Shown here piece after piece: positions 24,683 to 37,343 of a stretch of 64,000 bases of DNA. The first letter of the stretch is position 1. Each line of letters opens with the position of its first letter. The translations under genes and the position numbers were made by a program. The stretch is from Proteles cristata cristata (taxonomy: Eukaryota > Chordata > Mammalia > Carnivora > Hyaenidae), in the NCBI GenBank assembly GCA_017311185.1, contig JAESUZ010000343.1, forward strand, positions 62,001-126,000. The letters are read 5' to 3'. The notes under the pieces were generated by a model. That model was given only the letters and a program-made list of their open reading frames with translations, was not told where the DNA came from and made no database searches.

Positions 24683-24908
24683 GGAAAGCCTAGGTGGCTC
24701 AGTAGGTTAAGCGTCCGACTCTTGATTTCAGCTCAGGTTATGATCTCATGGTTCATGAGATTGAGCCCTGTGTCGACCTCTGTGCTGACAGTATGGAGGC
24801 TGCTTGAGATTCTCTCTCTCCCTCTCTCTCTGCCCCTCCTGCACTAGCGCGTGCACCCGTGTGTGTGTGCGTTCTCTCTGTAAATAAATAAATAAACTTA
24901 AAAAAAAG
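24683..24908 (+). repeat. Felid/carnivore SINE (older subtype)
   Basis: Head with CGTCCGACTCTTGATTTCAGC, a hallmark of the older subfamily, and a CT-rich body carrying GTGTGTGTGTGCG and a (TAAA)n tail. Confidence 0.88.
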
Positions 24909-24974
24909 TTGATTGTTTTCTACTACCTTTATACACATTATGTAAAATAGTCATGATGAGAACAAATATGGGAT

Positions 24975-25140
24975 AGTGAAGAGTGTATGAGTTTTGAAGC
25001 AAGAAAAACAGTGTTTGAATTTCATCCTTTTAATTTAACCATAATCAGATCATTTAGTCTTTCTGAACCTGTTTCCTTATTTGTGAATCTGATGTCATAA
25101 ATACCACCTTTGCCTGGCCTTTGTAAGGATTATTATTACT
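24975..25140 (+). repeat. MIR (sense)
   Basis: MIR-like order: GAGTTTTGAAGC, GTTTGAATTTCATCC, CTGAACCTGTTTCCTTATTTG and TGTAAGGATTATTATTA. Confidence 0.6.
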
Positions 25141-25144
25141 AAAA

Positions 25145-25365
25145 CAATAGCTAAAATTTATAATGTTTATTTGCCAGACACTGTTTTAAGCTTTGTATAT
25201 TTTATCTCTTTTAATCTTCACAAGGATCCTATAAGGTTATGATCTTGTAGCTCTTCTACAGATGAGGAAACTGAAACACAGAGAAGTGAAGTGGCTTATC
25301 AAAAGCCATAGTACAAATAAATGATTGTGCCATTATTTGAGCCTAAGCAATCTCACTTTAGAATC
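25145..25365 (-). repeat. MIR (antisense)
   Basis: ACAGATGAGGAAACTGAAAC, CACAGAGAAGTGAAGTGGC and AAATGATTGTGCCATTATTTG are MIR core and flanks. It lies tail-to-tail with the sense MIR just left. Confidence 0.8.
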
Positions 25366-27869
25366 ATCTTCATAAACAATAAGCTATCTGCCTCTTGGCA
25401 TGATTAAGGAGCCTAATTTTTATTTTAAGACAGGTGTGGTGCCTGAAAAAGCACGGCTTAGGCATAGATCATTCTCATGTTTAGCCACCGGTATATCTAA
25501 CATGTCTATTTGGTTATCATACAATTTCCTTTGCTTTTTGTGCATAGACTCCATATTAAACTGTAATAAATTATGCAAGAAAAAATAGATATTTACTATA
25601 TGTAAATGTTATTACTCTTACTTAATAGCTTAATGATGACTTATAGATGTTATTCATTTCTACTTGGCAAAAGTCAGATTCTCCCTTCAGATTTTAAGTC
25701 TGCAATATTGTACACTGTAGTAGCAGAAAATGTGGCCTGGAAAAACCCTGAGAGGTATTTTGACCACATCCTTGCCTTCACAGAGGTTTAAGTATTGGCA
25801 TATTGCCCATCTCAGTTTGCCTTCTACCTATAATCTTATTCCACATTCTTTCCTCAGCCAAGTGAGAATTCACCAGCAAGAGAAAGAGCAATAGTTTTCC
25901 TTTGCCTGCCAATCTCTTACAGTGTGTACTGTGATTGCTTTTAAATCCGGTTACAGATACCTACATGACTGAAGGGTAAAATAGGAGAAATACACAGAAA
26001 TTTAAGAGAATGGGAAATGATTAGAGATAAATGCTTTGAAGACTTGCTTCTTCTTGATCTACATCCTGTTTAGGGAGTAGAGCAATAAACTTCACTAACT
26101 CTTCTCTACTCGAAACCAGATCTGCACTAAAGATGATGTACCCACAATGCTTTTATCTGACAGTCACTATCAAAGAATCCATTATGTTTAAGGGGAAGAT
26201 AAAGCTTCACTGTTCAACCTTCCCTTACCAGTAGACTGCTTGGTTCTCCTTCTGTCTCTCACTCTTGGGTTCACTAATTTTGAACATTTATGTGTGTGAT
26301 GGGTAGAAAGGGAACATTGCTATGCTAGCCAGGAATCTGGGCTAGCTCCTGGTTTCATCAGGCACAAATGGAAATGTGTGCAAACTCATAAAAGCAAATG
26401 GATTCCATACTAAACAAGGAGCACCTTAAGGAAGAAGGGATATCTGAGGAGAAATGGTTACCCCAAAAAGAGTTTTATAAAATAATATCTAAAGAACTTA
26501 CTATAGAACTGGTTAATTGAATGGCAAATGCAAAGAGTAGCGGTAAATACCCTTATTTCATTATCTTGCTCTCCAGGGTGCCTTATTTTTCAAGAAATGG
26601 CTTTGTGGGTGTATTTATTTAAGCTACTTGGAAGAAAGCCACTTCAAACTGTGTTTAGAAGCTAAATGGATACAATAGTCCCCAGAACAGAGATGCATAG
26701 AGCATTTTACTGCATAAATCAAAGTAAAATTAGGAGTCTTAATGGACTCATGAGGCTGACCGCACATTTCTGTATAAGTGCTAATTTTAATAAACCATGG
26801 TCCCTGAATGACATTTTCCTAATCAGTCACTGAATGAGTGTTAGTGCAGAATACATATTATTTGAGTTTAATCTTCAACTGCCAGACATTTTGCAGATGC
26901 ATATTTACTTTTATTCTTGTTTATATTCAGGACAATCATATTATGAAATACATGGGGTTTTGGTCTGCTGAAGGTACCATACAGACATATAGTGCCTACA
27001 AAATAGATTCTACTTATCAGAAGCTAAAACAGTCCCTTAAGGAAATGTCTACATATGAAAGAACAATGGCCCCTCACTTCAAATTCCTCTCTGTGGTAAT
27101 TGTCTCATTAAACAAACCCGTTAGTTCACAGTTATGGCATGAAATGAGGCTCTTTCTATGTAACCTTCTTTATTTTATGCTAAAGAGAATTATAATATAA
27201 TGGGCAAATGGATGTTCACGATGTGTTTCTAGAGAAGAGTGGGCCTTGCACATCCACTTGCCATCTCCTTCTACCCTAGAGATCTCCCAAGAAGAGACTT
27301 GGAGACTGTAAATCATCTATAGCTGCTTCTTATTAAGGACTATGGAGATGCCAAGAATTTCTCTATTGTTTATAATGGATGGTATGTGATAAGGCTGTTA
27401 TGGCAGATTACTAGCTTTTCCAGTCAGGATATTTTGACTAAAAATACAGATTACTTCACATCATGAAGGCCAGGATTTGGGAAGTGCCTGTAGTAACCAT
27501 ATATATGGTTGGAGCTAGAAAGTTGTCTAAGCTCAAAGGAGCTCTAGGTCTGGCCGCTCTCTGTCTCTCAGGATCAACTTATTCTTGCTCATGGGGTCTG
27601 TTGATCTCCCACATTCCTTCTCTCCATTCTTCTCTATCAATTTTTATTACTTTTAAACATCTGTTTGCTTATGCCATAGGTATGCACAGGAGTCGTCATG
27701 GCTATCTCACATTCACTCTGTGGAAAGCTTCCTGCTTCAGTTTTCACAGCTAATCACTTTTTCATTTGTTTGGGTTTTTCATTTGTTTAAGGTTACACAG
27801 AAAGGAAATTTGATTGGGCTAGCTCAACATTTTCTTTCCTTTTGTTTTATTTGACTTTATTATTTGATT

Positions 27870-28083
27870 ATATTTTTTAATGTTTATTTATTTTGAGAGA
27901 GAGAAAAAGAGAGAAAGCAAGCAGAGGAAGGGCAGAGAGAGAGGGAGAGAGAGAAAATCCTAAGCAGGCTTGACGCTGTCAAAGCAGAGGCTGACAGGAG
28001 GCTTGAACTCATGAACTGGGAGATCATGACCTGAGCCTATATCAGGAGTTAGGTGCTTAACCAACTGAGCCAGATGACCCTCC
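27870..28083 (-). repeat. Felid SINE
   Basis: TTTTTTAATGTTTATTTATT then GA-rich body; head complement ACTGAGCCAGATGACCC is diverged. Confidence 0.85.
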
Positions 28084-29530
28084 TTTTATTTTTAAATAAG
28101 TTTTATAAAGAAATTCACCACCAAGTTAACTCATTTTAAGTATATAAGTCAATAATTTTCTGTAAATTTATAGAGTTGTACAACCATTACAGTAATCCAG
28201 ATTTAAAAGATTTTCAACGTAAACAACTCCCTTACTACTTTCTGCAGTCAATCCCCAGTTTTAGGCAACTTCTCCAGCTTTAGGCAACTTCTTATGTGGT
28301 TTCTGCCCCTATAAGAATGTCCATTCTGGATATTTCATATAAATGGAATTACAAAATATGTGGTGCTCTGTAAAAGGCTTTTTTTCACTGAGCATAATGG
28401 TTTTGAGGTTCGTAGTATTACAACATGTATCATTAATTTGTTCCTTTACATTGTTGAAGAGTAGTCCATTCTATGGATATCCTGTTTTAGAGCATTCCAA
28501 ATCCATTTCAAGTGGAAAAGCCAATGGAATATTCCATCTCATCAGTTAATGGGCATCTGGATTGTTTCCAGTGTGACTATTATGAATATGGTTCCTATTA
28601 ATATTATCTCAAAAATACCTGTCTCAATTACTTTAGCTTTAGAATATGTTTTGAAGTTAGCTTATGTAAGTCCTCCAACTTTGTTCTTCCTTGACAAAAT
28701 AGTGTTAGCTATTCTAGGTATTTTTCATTTCCATATATTATTTAGGATCAGCTTACCAATTTCTAATGATTTGCTGTGATTCTGTGATTCTGATAGGAAC
28801 TGAATTGAATAAGTTAATCAAATGTTTATCAATGGGGGAATGCCATCTTAAAATATTGAGTCTTTCCACCATGAATATGTGATGTCTCTCTATTTACTTA
28901 GATATTTAATATCTCACTGAACAATAGTTCATTGTGCAAATCTTGCACTTTTACTGTTAAATATTTGGTAAATATTTTATTATTTCTGATGCTTTTGTAT
29001 TTATTTATTTATTTATTTTATTTATTTCTGATGCTCTACTTGATTCTCATGTATTAATGCACTCATACAGTCCTGGATAAATCTCACTTATTTATGTTTT
29101 CTATCCTTTTCTATACATTACAAAAGTTGTTTTGTTAATATTTTATTAAGAATAGTTGCATCAATGCTCACTAAGGATATTGGTTTTCTTTATTTGATTT
29201 TTCATTCTTTTTTTAGCTTTGGTAACAGGATAAGTCTGGCCTCAAGTAATTACTTCTGTGGTGTTCCTTCCTCCTCTTCCCGAAAGGATTTGAGAAGAAT
29301 TGGTATAATTTATTTTGAAAATATATAGAATTCATAATGGAAGCCATCCTGCTTGAAGCTTTCTTCATGGGACCATTTAAAATTTCTAATGCAATATCTT
29401 TCATTGTTTTTATATCTTTTCAGACTAGCTATCTTCTTGAGTCAATTTTAGCAATTTGTTTCTTTCTAAGAATGTTCCCATTTCATCAAAGTTTTCTAAT
29501 TAGTTGCCAAGCTCACCCTTTGTGTTTTGT
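28084..29530 (-). repeat. Old L1 (ORF2 region and 3' end), antisense
   Basis: Reverse-complement L1 landmarks run in order: CACTGAGCATAATGGTTTTG, ATGGGCATCTGGATTGTTTCC, TAGGATCAGCTTACCAATTT, TTGCACTTTTACTGTTAAAT and AAGGATATTGGTTTTC. It is diverged, with no usable ORF, and has the same orientation as EMCN. Confidence 0.8.
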
Positions 29531-29777
29531 TTCAGGGGATATCATACATTACTGTTTGGCCTTGAATTGATCTTTCCTGGCACTGACCCATTTGTAGCTA
29601 TGGAGGGATAAAGTATCACGGTACAAAGCCAAGTTGCCAAATGGTTGTCCAATTTGGTAGAGACCAGATAAGACAGGTGGGGCATGGTTCTTCGGTAGCT
29701 GTGGGCTGGAAAATGTTCTGAATTTAATACTATCCAACATACAAACTTAATATCTCAGCATAATTCTTTACACTTAC

Positions 29778-29888
29778 CTTTGTGTTGGGAACTTTGTGTT
29801 GTTAAAACATTTGAAAGCGGAGGGCGTGTCACTGTTGCATTTGCAGTGATGAACTCATTCTTCACAATACCCTTGGTTGTGTTTCCTA
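29778..29888 (-). CDS. EMCN: Endomucin exon: central ectodomain with N-glycosylation sites
   Basis: This 111 bp exon (37 codons) on the minus strand encodes VGNTTKGIVKNEFITAN then ATVTRPPLSNVLTTQSSQHK. It aligns with human DVRKNDSIISNVTVTS...STLQSSKPK from memory. NTT and NAT are potential N-glycosylation sequons. The donor is CACAAAG|GTAAGTG. The acceptor region reads ATCAGTAGGAAAC and so offers two in-frame AG sites 3 nt apart. I used the upstream CAG (exon right edge 29888); use of the TAG would put the edge at 29885 and remove one Val codon. Either choice keeps phase 1. No stops are seen. Confidence 0.92.
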
Positions 29889-30114
29889 CTGATGTTAAAG
29901 AATAAGCAGCCATCAGAGGCATAACCAATAAATAGACAGTCTCATTAGTATTAACATTAACATCCAGTTACAACTTGAACATCAGTTACTGAAAGTCTTC
30001 TGATCAAGATTTAGAAATTCAACATTTTGGTGTTTACCTTTTGGTGATCAGTTAATTACATCAAGAAAATGGAGAAATATTAGACTCTTCTGTATGTCTG
30101 CTGTAGAATATCTC

Positions 30115-30290
30115 ATTAGAGCAGAACAGTAATCCTATTAGTTAAGTAATAATTACCATAATTTTTCTTATATGTGAGACTTAGAAAACTTAACTTCCTC
30201 ATTTTCGAATAACTTGTAACAGAAGAGAGACAGGATCTGAATCCAAGCCTTTCTGATGCAAAAGTTAATTACTCAGCTACCCTAGAAAGG
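30115..30290 (-). repeat. MIR (diverged)
   Basis: Antisense MIR-like stretch with GAGACAGGATCTGAATCCAA and CCTTTCTGATGC. Low similarity. Confidence 0.45.
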
Positions 30291-33033
30291 AGGTGATACG
30301 AAAATGGTAATAGTTGAAGATGGTAGTTCCCATGCTGCCTGGGAAAGAATTTTTAGGTGAGTAGAACAGACAGCAGGAAAGGAATAACAGGTAGTAAATA
30401 GAATAAACTTTCCATTTTTATTGGCAGAAGGGGGAAGGAGAATTAGCAACAAAGGAAAGATAACCTGAACTTACAAAAATAACATTGGACTATGATTACT
30501 TGAAACAATTTATATTTACACAAATATTATAAAAACAAAATGATTAATTCCCTTCAGTCTTTTCAAAGTCTAATGTGGAGAACATTGGGTTAGGGAAGAA
30601 AGGACAGATATGATGATTAATGCATGCTTAGAGTTAACTAGATATGATGTTAGCTAGAGGTAGGTGGAAATCAGTTTAATCGATTTCTTTCACAAAGTAG
30701 GCTGAACTGTTGTTTTCAATTGCCAATCAGCTTTCATTCTATGACAACAAGCATCTATAGTGTAATGCAAATTTTTAATGCAGTTGAGAGATTCATACTG
30801 GAGAAGTTGATATTTGCAAGAAGACCTTATAGACATTGGGTGAATATGTTTTCACACAAAGAGCCTTCAGGAATTGGTATTGACATACCAAAATATAATA
30901 TAAATTCAAATATAGGCCATAGCATTAACATTGCATATGAGAAAGAAGTATTTGAAATGGGCAAAACTTCTTAAAGTATTAAACTGACAGAGAAATACTC
31001 GAGAAAGTAAAGAGATATCTTATTATAGCAGAAATTGATGTTTGTTATAGCATCGAAGTACAAAAGATCACCCTGAATACAGGAAATCCACAGTTGAGGA
31101 TGACGGGACATGTGGGGGTAAAGATTTTTCTCCTCACTAGAACTCCAAGAACATATTCTTGAAAAACACTGGAACAGGATTTCTTCTTTAGAAATTTTTG
31201 GTGAAGAATTCTTCTGCCGAGTTAAAATAGAAAACCATGAAAGAGCTATCCTGATGGCTTAAAGAATTCTCTAGCATAAGACAGACTCAAAAGTCTTGGA
31301 CATGGTAAAGAGAATATATATTTAAGACAGGAAGGGAAGCTGGCAGATTAGAAAAAATACAAAGAAAAGAGTAGAATAACGGAATATCTGGGGATAGAAT
31401 GCCAAAGATATTGCTTTGAGAATTGCCTATTATTGTCAATTACACAGTGTCATGCAGCCCATGGAAGGAATCTTGAATGCTTTAAAGGTAACCAAAACAT
31501 TTTTAAACATACATGGTGGACCTAAAACAAATAGAAGGAAAGGTGCAGATGCAAATGTTGCCACAGTCATAAATTTTAAGTTTCCTAGTATATTGAGATG
31601 TTTCAAATCCTAGTCTCAAGAGAGAAGAAAATTGTGACCTACATTAATAAAGATATGAGAATCGCAGTCTCATAGTAACATCTTGTTTGGAAATTTTTCT
31701 CAATTGTACTTGGAATTCTCATAGAGTAGATTCTGGACTCCTGCCAGAAAGTGATTGACATCTCAGAAAAATGAAACTAACCTTAAAGCTGTTCTTTTAA
31801 CCTATAGGGTTTTCTGTCCTTCCGTTTTTCTGTCTGGCCATTTCTCCCAAAAAACACCATGTATTTGCTTTGGTCTACAGGTATAAACTGTACTATAAGT
31901 GTAGGTGATATTATATGTATTAGGTTTGACAAACATTATTTTGCTTGATTAATACTAATTTAAATCATGATATCAAAATAGTATTTACCCTTAGGACTTG
32001 TTTTGAAATTCAAGTCCTTTTAAGTCTTAAAGCTTTGGTATAGATAGAATGAATAAAAGGCAAACTATAAGAATTTTAAAACTGTATTGGACTTTGAATA
32101 AGAAGAGTCTGACACAGTAGACACTTGAGAAAGTTGCATCGATACCATAGTTTAAGAGCAGAGAAGACACCTTCACTGCAACCATACCATTAAGTGAAAA
32201 CCGGTAGGTAGAAATGAGCAGAATGAATGTGAGGGATAGGGGCTAATTTTATAATTACCTTGGAATATTAATGTGAATATTAATGTGAAATTCATTTTGT
32301 ATATTTTGTGAGATTGAATTTTAGGAAGAAACCAATAAACACAAATATTAATTATATTAGAAATATAAGGTGTGTTTACAACAGATCGACTCAAAACAGA
32401 GGGTTTATGGAGTTAACTTGTGTGAGGCACAGGAGGAAGCAGCTTTATTCCTTTGGAATTCTATAATCTGAATTATGGTAGTGTTTTTTCTAATGTGCAT
32501 AGCAAAAGCTTCTTGTGTGGTCACTTTGTCTTCAGAAATAGAATATAAGTGGCTTTTTGACAAAGTCAGCATTTATTAAAACATATGCTAAGTATACTAG
32601 TGCCATGGTAAGTTAATTTGGTATTATGTTGAAGAAAAGCCATTTGTAGTCAAATCAACTGGAGCTGCCTAGATTGTAAAAAAACCAACTGGATGTCTTT
32701 TTGATAGGATTACTCAGATTAAAGGAAATGTTACTGTGCATTATGAAACCCTAGGAGGGTGGTCTTTTCTAAAGATATTGCCCAAGGATCTCCATTTCCA
32801 GGGATCGTTTTATGGACTAGCACTCCATAGACATTCTGTATTCATGGCAACATGGGTAGTCTAGGATAAACAATTAAAGTAATGTCTTGATTCATTTAAT
32901 GACTTCTGGGAGTAACATTAAAGAGTCGTTCATGGAAAGACTGTGAGAGGCCTAAATATTTATACCATTTGTTCTATGGAGATGCATCAAAGCAGTGTCA
33001 AAGACTGGAGAAAATGTTGCTTAAGATTTTGCT

Positions 33034-33252
33034 CTGGGCGCCTGGGTGGCTTAGTCGGTTGGGCGTCCGACTTTCGCTTACGTCATGATCTCGCGGTTCG
33101 TGGGTTCGAGCCCCGCGTCGGGCTCTGTGCTGACTGCCAGCTCAGAGCCTGGAGCCTGTTTCAGTCTGTGACTCCCTCTCTCTCTGACCCTCCCCTGCTC
33201 ACGCTGTCTCTCTCTCTCTCCTAGAAATAAATAAAAAACATTAAAAAGAAAA
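33034..33252 (+). repeat. Young felid SINE (CCTAG subtype)
   Basis: Well-preserved head and B box (GTGGGTTCGAGCCCCGCG), body ending CTCTCCTAGAAATAAATAAA. TSD AAGATTTTGCT at 33023-33033 and 33253-33263. Confidence 0.94.
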
Positions 33253-33269
33253 AAGATTTTGCTAGATTT

Positions 33270-33490
33270 GGGGTGCCTGGGTGGTTTAGTTGGTCAAGCA
33301 CCCGACTTTGGCTCGGGTCGTGACCTTACAGTTCTTGGGTTCAAGCGCCACATGGGGCTCCATGCTGACAGCTCAGAACAGGGAGTCTACTTTGGATTCT
33401 GTGTCTCCCTCCCTCTCTGCCTCTCCTGCTCGCACTCTTGGCACTCTCTTTCTCTCAAAAATAAATAACACAAAAAAACAATAAAACAAA
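33270..33490 (+). repeat. Felid SINE, adjacent to the young copy
   Basis: Older copy. Its own TSD is AGATTTTGCTAGATTT against AGACTTTGCTCAGATTT (33254-33269 and 33491-33507). The upstream SINE later reused the same target. Confidence 0.9.
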
Positions 33491-34713
33491 AGACTTTGCT
33501 CAGATTTTCTGATCCTTTCTTTGGATTTAAAAGTAATACCTCAGAATGTAAATACATTTAGATGCCAATCCCAAGAGAAAAACTGTGAAGGGGTGTAGGC
33601 CAAACACTTGAGCAATTCAAGAACTCAGGACTGTATCTACTTTAGTCCTTCACTCAGATCATGGAAGCGGGCTATCAGGGAGTTCCAAAGATGATGAAGA
33701 GAACAAAATGGTGATGGTAAAGGAATGTGTAGGTAAAGTAGGACTAGAGCTTTCAGTGAGAGACGGTAAGACGAGGGAATTTTATTTTTTATGTGAATTT
33801 TGTATTTCCTTTTCTGTGGGTTGGGGTATGTCTGAAGGGCCCCTTGAAATTGTGCATTTATCAATACTTGTCCTCTTGCTAGACCATCTGGGACCTGGGT
33901 ATAACCCCAGGGAAATACTCAGGCATACTACTGAGAGCTCTCTGACACTTGGCCAAGAGAGTGTTTAGATGTCTTCAAATATATCCATTTAACTCAGCTT
34001 ATCAAGTGAAGTTCATATGAGAATTTGAAGTTGATCCCAGGCCAGGTACAAAGTTTTACTTATATTTATGGTGGCTTTTTGCTTACATACCCCAGAAATC
34101 ATGTGGTTTGCAGTGGTTTGGTGATCTCAGAGGGATCTAGTAATATCCCTTAGTAGGGATATTGACTCTCCACTTTAAAAGAAATCTATTTTGACAGTGC
34201 TTCTTGGAGCCAGACCAAATATTGTTAGGGGTGTCTCCTTCATTTTCTCAGATCTATTGATCTTACACATCAGTGAATAATTGGCAATTGTTTATGGGGA
34301 TCTTAAAAGCTTTGGGGACATTTGAGCTACCCTTTTGAGGACAATAGCTCACAGCAATTATCAATAGGGTTACTCCGTGTGAAAAGGTGGGTGAAAAAGA
34401 GCTGCTTTTTTCTTTTGTTTTCTGGTTGTAGAATGCATATTACTTTTTAAAAAAATTTTTACTGTGAATGGCATTTAAATAGCATAATAAGACCTTATTT
34501 CAGTAATTTTTAACTGTATTACTGAAGCCCTAAGAGCTCAGTGTGGAAGGTTTTCAGACTACCATCAGCAGTAAGAGAGGAAATCATACCCACATACACA
34601 CACCACCACCCCATTGCTTCAAACTACTTCAACTACATTCAGTATAGTGGCATTTTGGACTTCCTCATAAAATTTTATATGGAAATATCTCTGGCAATTA
34701 AAAAACTTTAGGT

Positions 34714-34930
34714 GGAACTTAACGGAGAACTGTGGGAGAGAAGAAGGGGGAAATAGGGGGGAAGAGTTAGGGAGGCAAACCATGAGAGATTCTTGAATGC
34801 TGAGAACAAACTGAGGACTGATTGGGGTGGGGGGAAGGGGAAGGGGGTGCTGGGCATGGAGGAGGACACTTGTGGGGATGAGCACTGGGTGTTATATGGA
34901 AACCAACTTGACAATAAACTATTTTTAAAA
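34714..34930 (+). mobile_element. Short L1 3' UTR stub
   Basis: Only the G-rich L1 3' UTR and the terminal GGAAACCAACTTGACAATAA remain. CTTTAGGT flanks it (34706-34713 and 34935-34942), consistent with a severely 5'-truncated insertion. Confidence 0.9.
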
Positions 34931-35489
34931 AAAGCTTTAGGTAACAATTGTCTTACTTAATAATGAGGGTCATAAAATGGTAACCTTACCTATCCACACT
35001 ATATGTAAGATGAAGAATTTCGGAGTAAGCAGGAATAACAAGGTCCACTGTTATCTTGAAATTCAGGTGTTAATGAACCTACACTACATGCAAGAACGTG
35101 GTCTTGCACTTCGACATATTTACTCTTTTAAAACACAAGTCTGACAATTTTACTGTGTGTGTTTATATAGGTGTGTGTGCGCATGTGTATATGTGTGTTT
35201 GCCACTTAAAAGACATAAACATCCATAGCAAGCTGGCAATATCATCAAAAGAATAGTTTGAAAGCAGGGAAAGAACAAGAACACTTACCAAAAACTTAAA
35301 AGAAAAGTTTAAAGTTACAGAATTTGGTGACTACTTTGTGCAGAGAAAAAAGAAAACAACAAAAAAATACATAAGCCTTACTAATACCTGAGGCACTTAC
35401 TGTTTAAAAGCCAACTGTCATAACTGAGATTAAGGTAATACCAATTCATTAAGAAGTAGTTGGTTACGAATTATGAATTAAGTGGAAAG

Positions 35490-35640
35490 AAAAATGTGAA
35501 GCTAAAGGATCAGGTTTCAAATTGCAAATTGTCACGATAATTTTGTGCTTCTGTTAAGTCACTTAACATCTCTGAGACCCAGTTTTTCCATCTTCAAATA
35601 ATAAAAGTTAAATAATAATTTAAAAATAAACTCTAAAAAA
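35490..35640 (+). repeat. MIR (sense, diverged)
   Basis: MIR-like order: GTTAAGTCACTTAACATCTCT, then GAGACCCAGTTTTTCCATCTTC. Confidence 0.55.
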
Positions 35641-35883
35641 TGATAATACCTTTCTTAAAACAAGAACCAAATGCACTACCTACTATAAAAATGGTACCTT
35701 GAAAATAAATTGCAAAGCATTTTCAAGTTATGCTTATTATACTCTGCTTAATAGAGACAATGATATCTATAATATACTTTAGAATAGTTTCCATATGCTT
35801 TATTTTAAAAATTACATTAAATTAAATTTTGAAATTGGATTCTTATGGGAGATAATTTCTGATACGCAGTATATACACTGAAG

Positions 35884-36008
35884 AGGGGGGCTCTTGCCTG
35901 GCTCAGTCAGTAGAGGATGCAACTCTTGCTCTCAGGGTCATGAATTTGAGCCCTATGTTGGGTACAGAGATTACTAAAAAATTAAATAAACTTAAAATAA
36001 AGGAAAGA
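35884..36008 (+). repeat. Short carnivore SINE head
   Basis: tRNA-like head GCTCTTGCCTGGCTCAGTCAG, GAGCCCTATGTTGGGTACAGAGATTAC, then an A-rich tail with no CT-rich body. This resembles the older, shorter CAN-SINE form. Confidence 0.75.
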
Positions 36009-36011
36009 AAA

Positions 36012-36245
36012 GAATTTGGGATGCCCATGTGGCTCAGTTGGTCGAGGTCTGACTCTTAGTTTTGACTCAGGTCATGATCTCAAGGTCGTGAAATTGAGCC
36101 CTGGACCAGGCTCCTTACTGGGCAGGGAGCCTGCTTAAGATTCTCTTTTTTATCCTTTGCCCCTCCCCCACTCACACATGCACGCACTCTCTCTCTCTCA
36201 CTCTCTCTCTCTCACTCTCTCTCTCTCTCACTCTCTCAAAAACCA
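36012..36245 (+). repeat. Carnivore SINE with expanded CT body
   Basis: Head GGGATGCCCATGTGGCTCAG; body ends in a (CT)n tract with CACT interruptions (36189-36237). Confidence 0.85.
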
Positions 36246-37141
36246 AAAAAATACCCCGAAGAGGAAAAATTTCTTTTAAATGTAATAGAAAAAAAATTAT
36301 AAGCATGTAGACATTTAAGAATAAACTAAATAACTAATGGGCCAAGGAATAAATAACAAAAGATATTAGAAAATATTCTGAGGTGAAGAAGCATGGAAAT
36401 GCAACCTACCAAAATGTATGGAACATAGTAAAAGTAGCACTGAGAGAAACATGTGGATGTAAATATTTATTTTAAAAGGAAGAAAGATCTCATATTAATA
36501 TTCTAGCCTACCAACTTAAAAATTCAGTAAAAGAAGATTGAACTAATCCCAAAGCCAATAGAAGGAAAGAAGTAATAAGGATTAGAGAGAAGAGAACTAA
36601 AACATGTAATAGGAAAGCAATGGAGAAATTAATAAAATAAAAGGTTGATTCTTTGAGAAGATTGACAGAATTGGCAAAGACTCGTACTGACAAAGAGAAA
36701 AGACAGAGGACTCAAATGAGTAAATCATGAATAAAAGTGAGCACATTGCTATTATCCTTACAGAAATAAGAAGGGTTACAAGGCAATGCAATAAGCAGTT
36801 GTATGCTAACAAATTATATAACCTAAATGAAATGAGAAAATTCCCAAGAAATCACCAACTATGACCAAAACCGAGTCAAGAAGAAATAGAAAATCTGAAT
36901 AGACCTGTAATGAGCAAAGAGAGCGAATTAGTAATCAAAAAACGTTCACAAAGAAAAATCCAGGACTAGATGGCCTCACTGGTAAATTCTACCACACGTT
37001 TAAACAATAATTACTATAAATTCTTCATAAACTTTCCAAAGTTAGTAGAGGGAGGAGCACTTCCTAATTCAACTTGATGCCAAAATTAGGCAAAGACATC
37101 ACAAACTTTTATATCTTATGAATATAGACACAAAACTTCTT

Positions 37142-37195
37142 GTTTTTTAAAGTTTATTTATTTATTTTTGAGGCAGAGTAAGACTGTGGACGAGG

Positions 37196-37238
<43 letters not shown>

Positions 37239-37343
37239 CAACCAGGCTCCATGCTGACATTGCTCGAACCATAAACATTAGGACCACCATTTGAGCTGAA
37301 ATCAAGAGTCATATGCTTAACTGATGAGCTACCCAGACACCCC
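37142..37343 (-). repeat. SINE inside old L1
   Basis: Antisense SINE with a perfect (AG)n run at 37201-37235. Imperfect TSD TAGACACAAAACTTCTT (37125-37141) against TAGACAAAACAATTCTT (37344-37360). Confidence 0.88.

Larger units (their letters stand above)
17405..29777 (-). other. EMCN: EMCN large intron
   Basis: A 12.4 kb intron with a hAT MITE, L2, MIRs, several SINEs, a sense-strand L1 3' half and an antisense old L1. The stretches 17800-18140, 19560-20925, 21125-21840, 25400-27830 and 29535-29777 appear to be unique intronic sequence. Confidence 0.85.

Noticed and set aside
34714..34930. G-rich tract as possible G-quadruplex regulator
   Set aside because: The G-runs belong to the L1 3' UTR and recur in each L1 copy here (24110-24260, 39010-39160).
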